From assembly GCF_008119785.1 (NCBI RefSeq), contig NZ_VSFA01000007.1:62001-126000 (forward strand): a stretch of DNA of 64,000 nucleotides. The letters run 5' to 3'. The position numbers were made by a program, and so were the translations under genes. The notes beneath the pieces are model-generated. The model had not been told where the DNA came from and ran no database searches. It saw only the letters and a list, made by a program, of their open reading frames with translations. The DNA comes from Micromonospora sp. MP36. Lineage in GTDB: Bacteria > Actinomycetota > Actinomycetes > Mycobacteriales > Micromonosporaceae. Within the stretch, counting starts at the first letter, position 1, and every line of letters begins with the position of its first letter. Shown here in pieces: positions 62,886 to 64,000 of the stretch.

Positions 62886-63376
62886 CGCTGCCGGCCGTAC
62901 CGATGTCGGTTGCCCCCGAGCAGCAGCCCGCCGCGCCGCCGGCCCGGCCGGCGCGGGCACTGGACGTCGCCCTGCGCGTCGCCGGCGGCGTGGTGGCGGT
63001 CTGGGCCGGCGTGCTGGCCGCGGTGCTGGATCTGCTCTTCGCCACCTGGGCGTGGCAGGTGGTCAAGGGCCTGTCCGGCGGCGCGGCCAAGGGCCTGGTC
63101 GGCACGGCGCTCGCGGTGGGCGGGATCGCCGCGGTGGTGATGCTGACGGTGCTGGTGGCCTCGTTCGCCCACGCCGCGGTCGGCACCCGCTGGGCGGCCG
63201 CGCTGCCGGCCCTGCCCTGGTTCGTGGTGATCGTCGCGGGCGGGCTCCGGACCACCGAGGGTGACCTCGGGCTGAGCGGCGACAACGTGCTCGGCGTGGC
63301 GCTGGTCGTGGCCGGCGCGATCACCTTCGCGGTGCTGGGTTTCCGGCAGCTCGTGGTGCCACTGACCGCCCATTGA
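62882..63376 (+). CDS. Hypothetical membrane protein (DUF6113-like)
   Basis: Protein of 164 residues with a Pro/Ala-rich N-terminus and four hydrophobic helices ([65 protein letters not shown]). GTG 62882 overlaps the mshB stop (GTGA); ATG 62903 is an alternative. This membrane protein commonly follows mshB in actinobacteria, as I recall; function unknown. Confidence 0.75.
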   Translation: MTLPAVPMSVAPEQQPAAPPARPARALDVALRVAGGVVAVWAGVLAAVLDLLFATWAWQVVKGLSGGAAKGLVGTALAVGGIAAVVMLTVLVASFAHAAVGTRWAAALPALPWFVVIVAGGLRTTEGDLGLSGDNVLGVALVVAGAITFAVLGFRQLVVPLTAH

Positions 63377-63463
63377 GGTGCAGACGCCGCACAGGTTGCG
63401 GTGGTAGATATTCCTGCCAAGGAGTCCGCCGTGGGGGCGGGCGCTTACGGCGGGAGGCGTGCG

Positions 63464-63928
63464 ATGAGGGAGCGGTGGCGCGCGGTCGGCGTGCTGGCGG
63501 CGGCGCTGTTCGTGGTCAACGTGGTGGCCCGGCTGGTGATCAAGTTTGCCTTCCCGGACAACGACACTGCCGGTGACCGCGTCTCTCTGGCGATGTTCCT
63601 GGTGATCGGGCTGGTCCTCGCGGTGCTGGCCTTCCGCTGGGGTGCCGACCGGCCGCTGGGCCGCCTGGCCGGTGATCTGGCCGCCGCGGTCGCCGTGGCG
63701 CTGGCGCTGACCGTGTTCATCGGTCCGCTGCTGGTCGGCGAGAACCCGTTCGGCGGGGGCGCCGGCCTGTTCTTCGCCCAGATCTGGCTCTACCTGGCGG
63801 CCACCGGGGCCGGCGTGCTGGTGGGCTACCTGACCCTCACCGCGCTCGGCCGGGACTACCGCTCCCAGCAGCTCAAGCGGTTCGCCGAGCTGAAGGCAGC
63901 CAAGCCACGCAAGGTGGTCCGCCGCTGA
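63464..63928 (+). CDS. Hypothetical membrane protein
   Basis: Protein of 154 residues with four membrane helices (GVLAAALFVVNVVARLVI, SLAMFLVIGLVLAVLAF, GDLAAAVAVALALTVFIGPLLV, WLYLAATGAGVLVGYLTL) and a basic C-terminus (LKAAKPRKVVRR). ATG 63464 has GGGAGG at the right distance; the frame could begin at 63401 but adds only polar residues. No family recognised. Confidence 0.68.
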   Translation: MRERWRAVGVLAAALFVVNVVARLVIKFAFPDNDTAGDRVSLAMFLVIGLVLAVLAFRWGADRPLGRLAGDLAAAVAVALALTVFIGPLLVGENPFGGGAGLFFAQIWLYLAATGAGVLVGYLTLTALGRDYRSQQLKRFAELKAAKPRKVVRR

Positions 63929-63936
63929 CCGTGGCG

Positions 63937-63997
63937 CCGCCAGGTCGCCGACCTGGCGGTGTCCGTGCCGCGTGATACCGCCAGGTCGCCGACCTGG
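63937..63997. repeat. Repeated hairpin at the right edge of the window
   Basis: CCGCCAGGTCGCCGACCTGG occurs at 63937-63956 and 63978-63997, 41 bp apart. The first forms a 10-bp stem (CCGCCAGGTC/GACCTGGCGG) with a 3-nt loop, the second a 7-bp core stem. The first lies 9 nt past the preceding stop and may terminate it. The array may continue beyond the window. Confidence 0.65.
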
Positions 63998-64000
63998 AGT

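Noticed and set aside
1..64000. CRISPR arrays, rRNA, tRNA genes, prophage or insertion-sequence transposases
   Set aside because: I looked for regularly spaced direct repeats, cloverleaf-like sequence, transposase motifs and phage gene blocks and saw none. The repeats found are hairpins or short intergenic elements.

Overview
The window is very GC-rich actinobacterial DNA, most likely from a Micromonospora or close relative in the Micromonosporaceae. This rests on strong third-position G/C, many GTG starts, 4-nt ATGA/GTGA gene overlaps, mycothiol-world genes (an MshB-type deacetylase, a DinB/DUF664 protein, an Rv2466c-like oxidoreductase), and a GGGCCCCTTCTTAACGC-type intergenic repeat that I associate with that family. 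Genus is an inference; no rRNA or tRNA gene was seen.

Layout. 1-6.0 kb: a sugar-acid operon with two sugar ABC permeases (the first cut by the window edge), galactonate dehydratase, KDPG/KDPGal aldolase, PfkB-type KDG kinase, mannonate dehydratase and gluconokinase. It channels galactonate, mannonate and gluconate towards pyruvate, glyceraldehyde 3-phosphate and 6-phosphogluconate. 6.0-11.9 kb: housekeeping and hypothetical genes (SEC-C protein, histone H1-like protein, coiled-coil protein, DsbA-like oxidoreductase, an internally deleted GDSL hydrolase, CorA) and a class F sortase with its probable substrate. 12.3-18.6 kb: a glycolate module (malate synthase remnant, GlcD, GlcE, GlcF, lactate/glycolate permease). 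18.8-29.6 kb: Mg2+ P-type ATPase, an ArsR-AHSA1 fusion with two operator-like palindromes, a GAF-LuxR regulator divergent from an acyl-CoA synthetase, a broken fatty-acyl-CoA ligase, small enzymes and a 5'-truncated uridine kinase. 29.7-32.3 kb: MFS exporter and lycopene cyclase. 32.3-42.9 kb: a minus-strand cell-surface cluster of five genes, four of them coupled by 4-nt overlaps: a GT2-GtrA-HPr-kinase-like fusion, a GT39-type transferase, a phospholipase C-like phosphoesterase, a GH99-like protein and a purple-acid-phosphatase-like protein with four FN3 domains. 43.7-49.5 kb: beta-lactamase-fold esterase, RNase HI, P450 plus ferredoxin, small acidic proteins, a pentapeptide protein and a membrane protein. 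49.8-59.7 kb: a peptide/nickel-type ABC locus with one ATPase pair and two complete permease/binding-protein sets. 59.7-63.9 kb: S9 peptidase, MshB and two membrane proteins, with a repeated hairpin at the right edge.

Two themes recur. First, gene decay: the GDSL hydrolase and malate synthase appear to keep both ends but lack the middle, the acyl-CoA ligase has a frameshift and a nonsense codon, and the uridine kinase lacks its P-loop. Second, gene 3' ends carry strong GC hairpins or a dispersed repeat, which in one case supplies a stop codon. The best candidate for an undescribed system is the 35.2-42.9 kb surface-glycan operon built around the three-part fusion protein.
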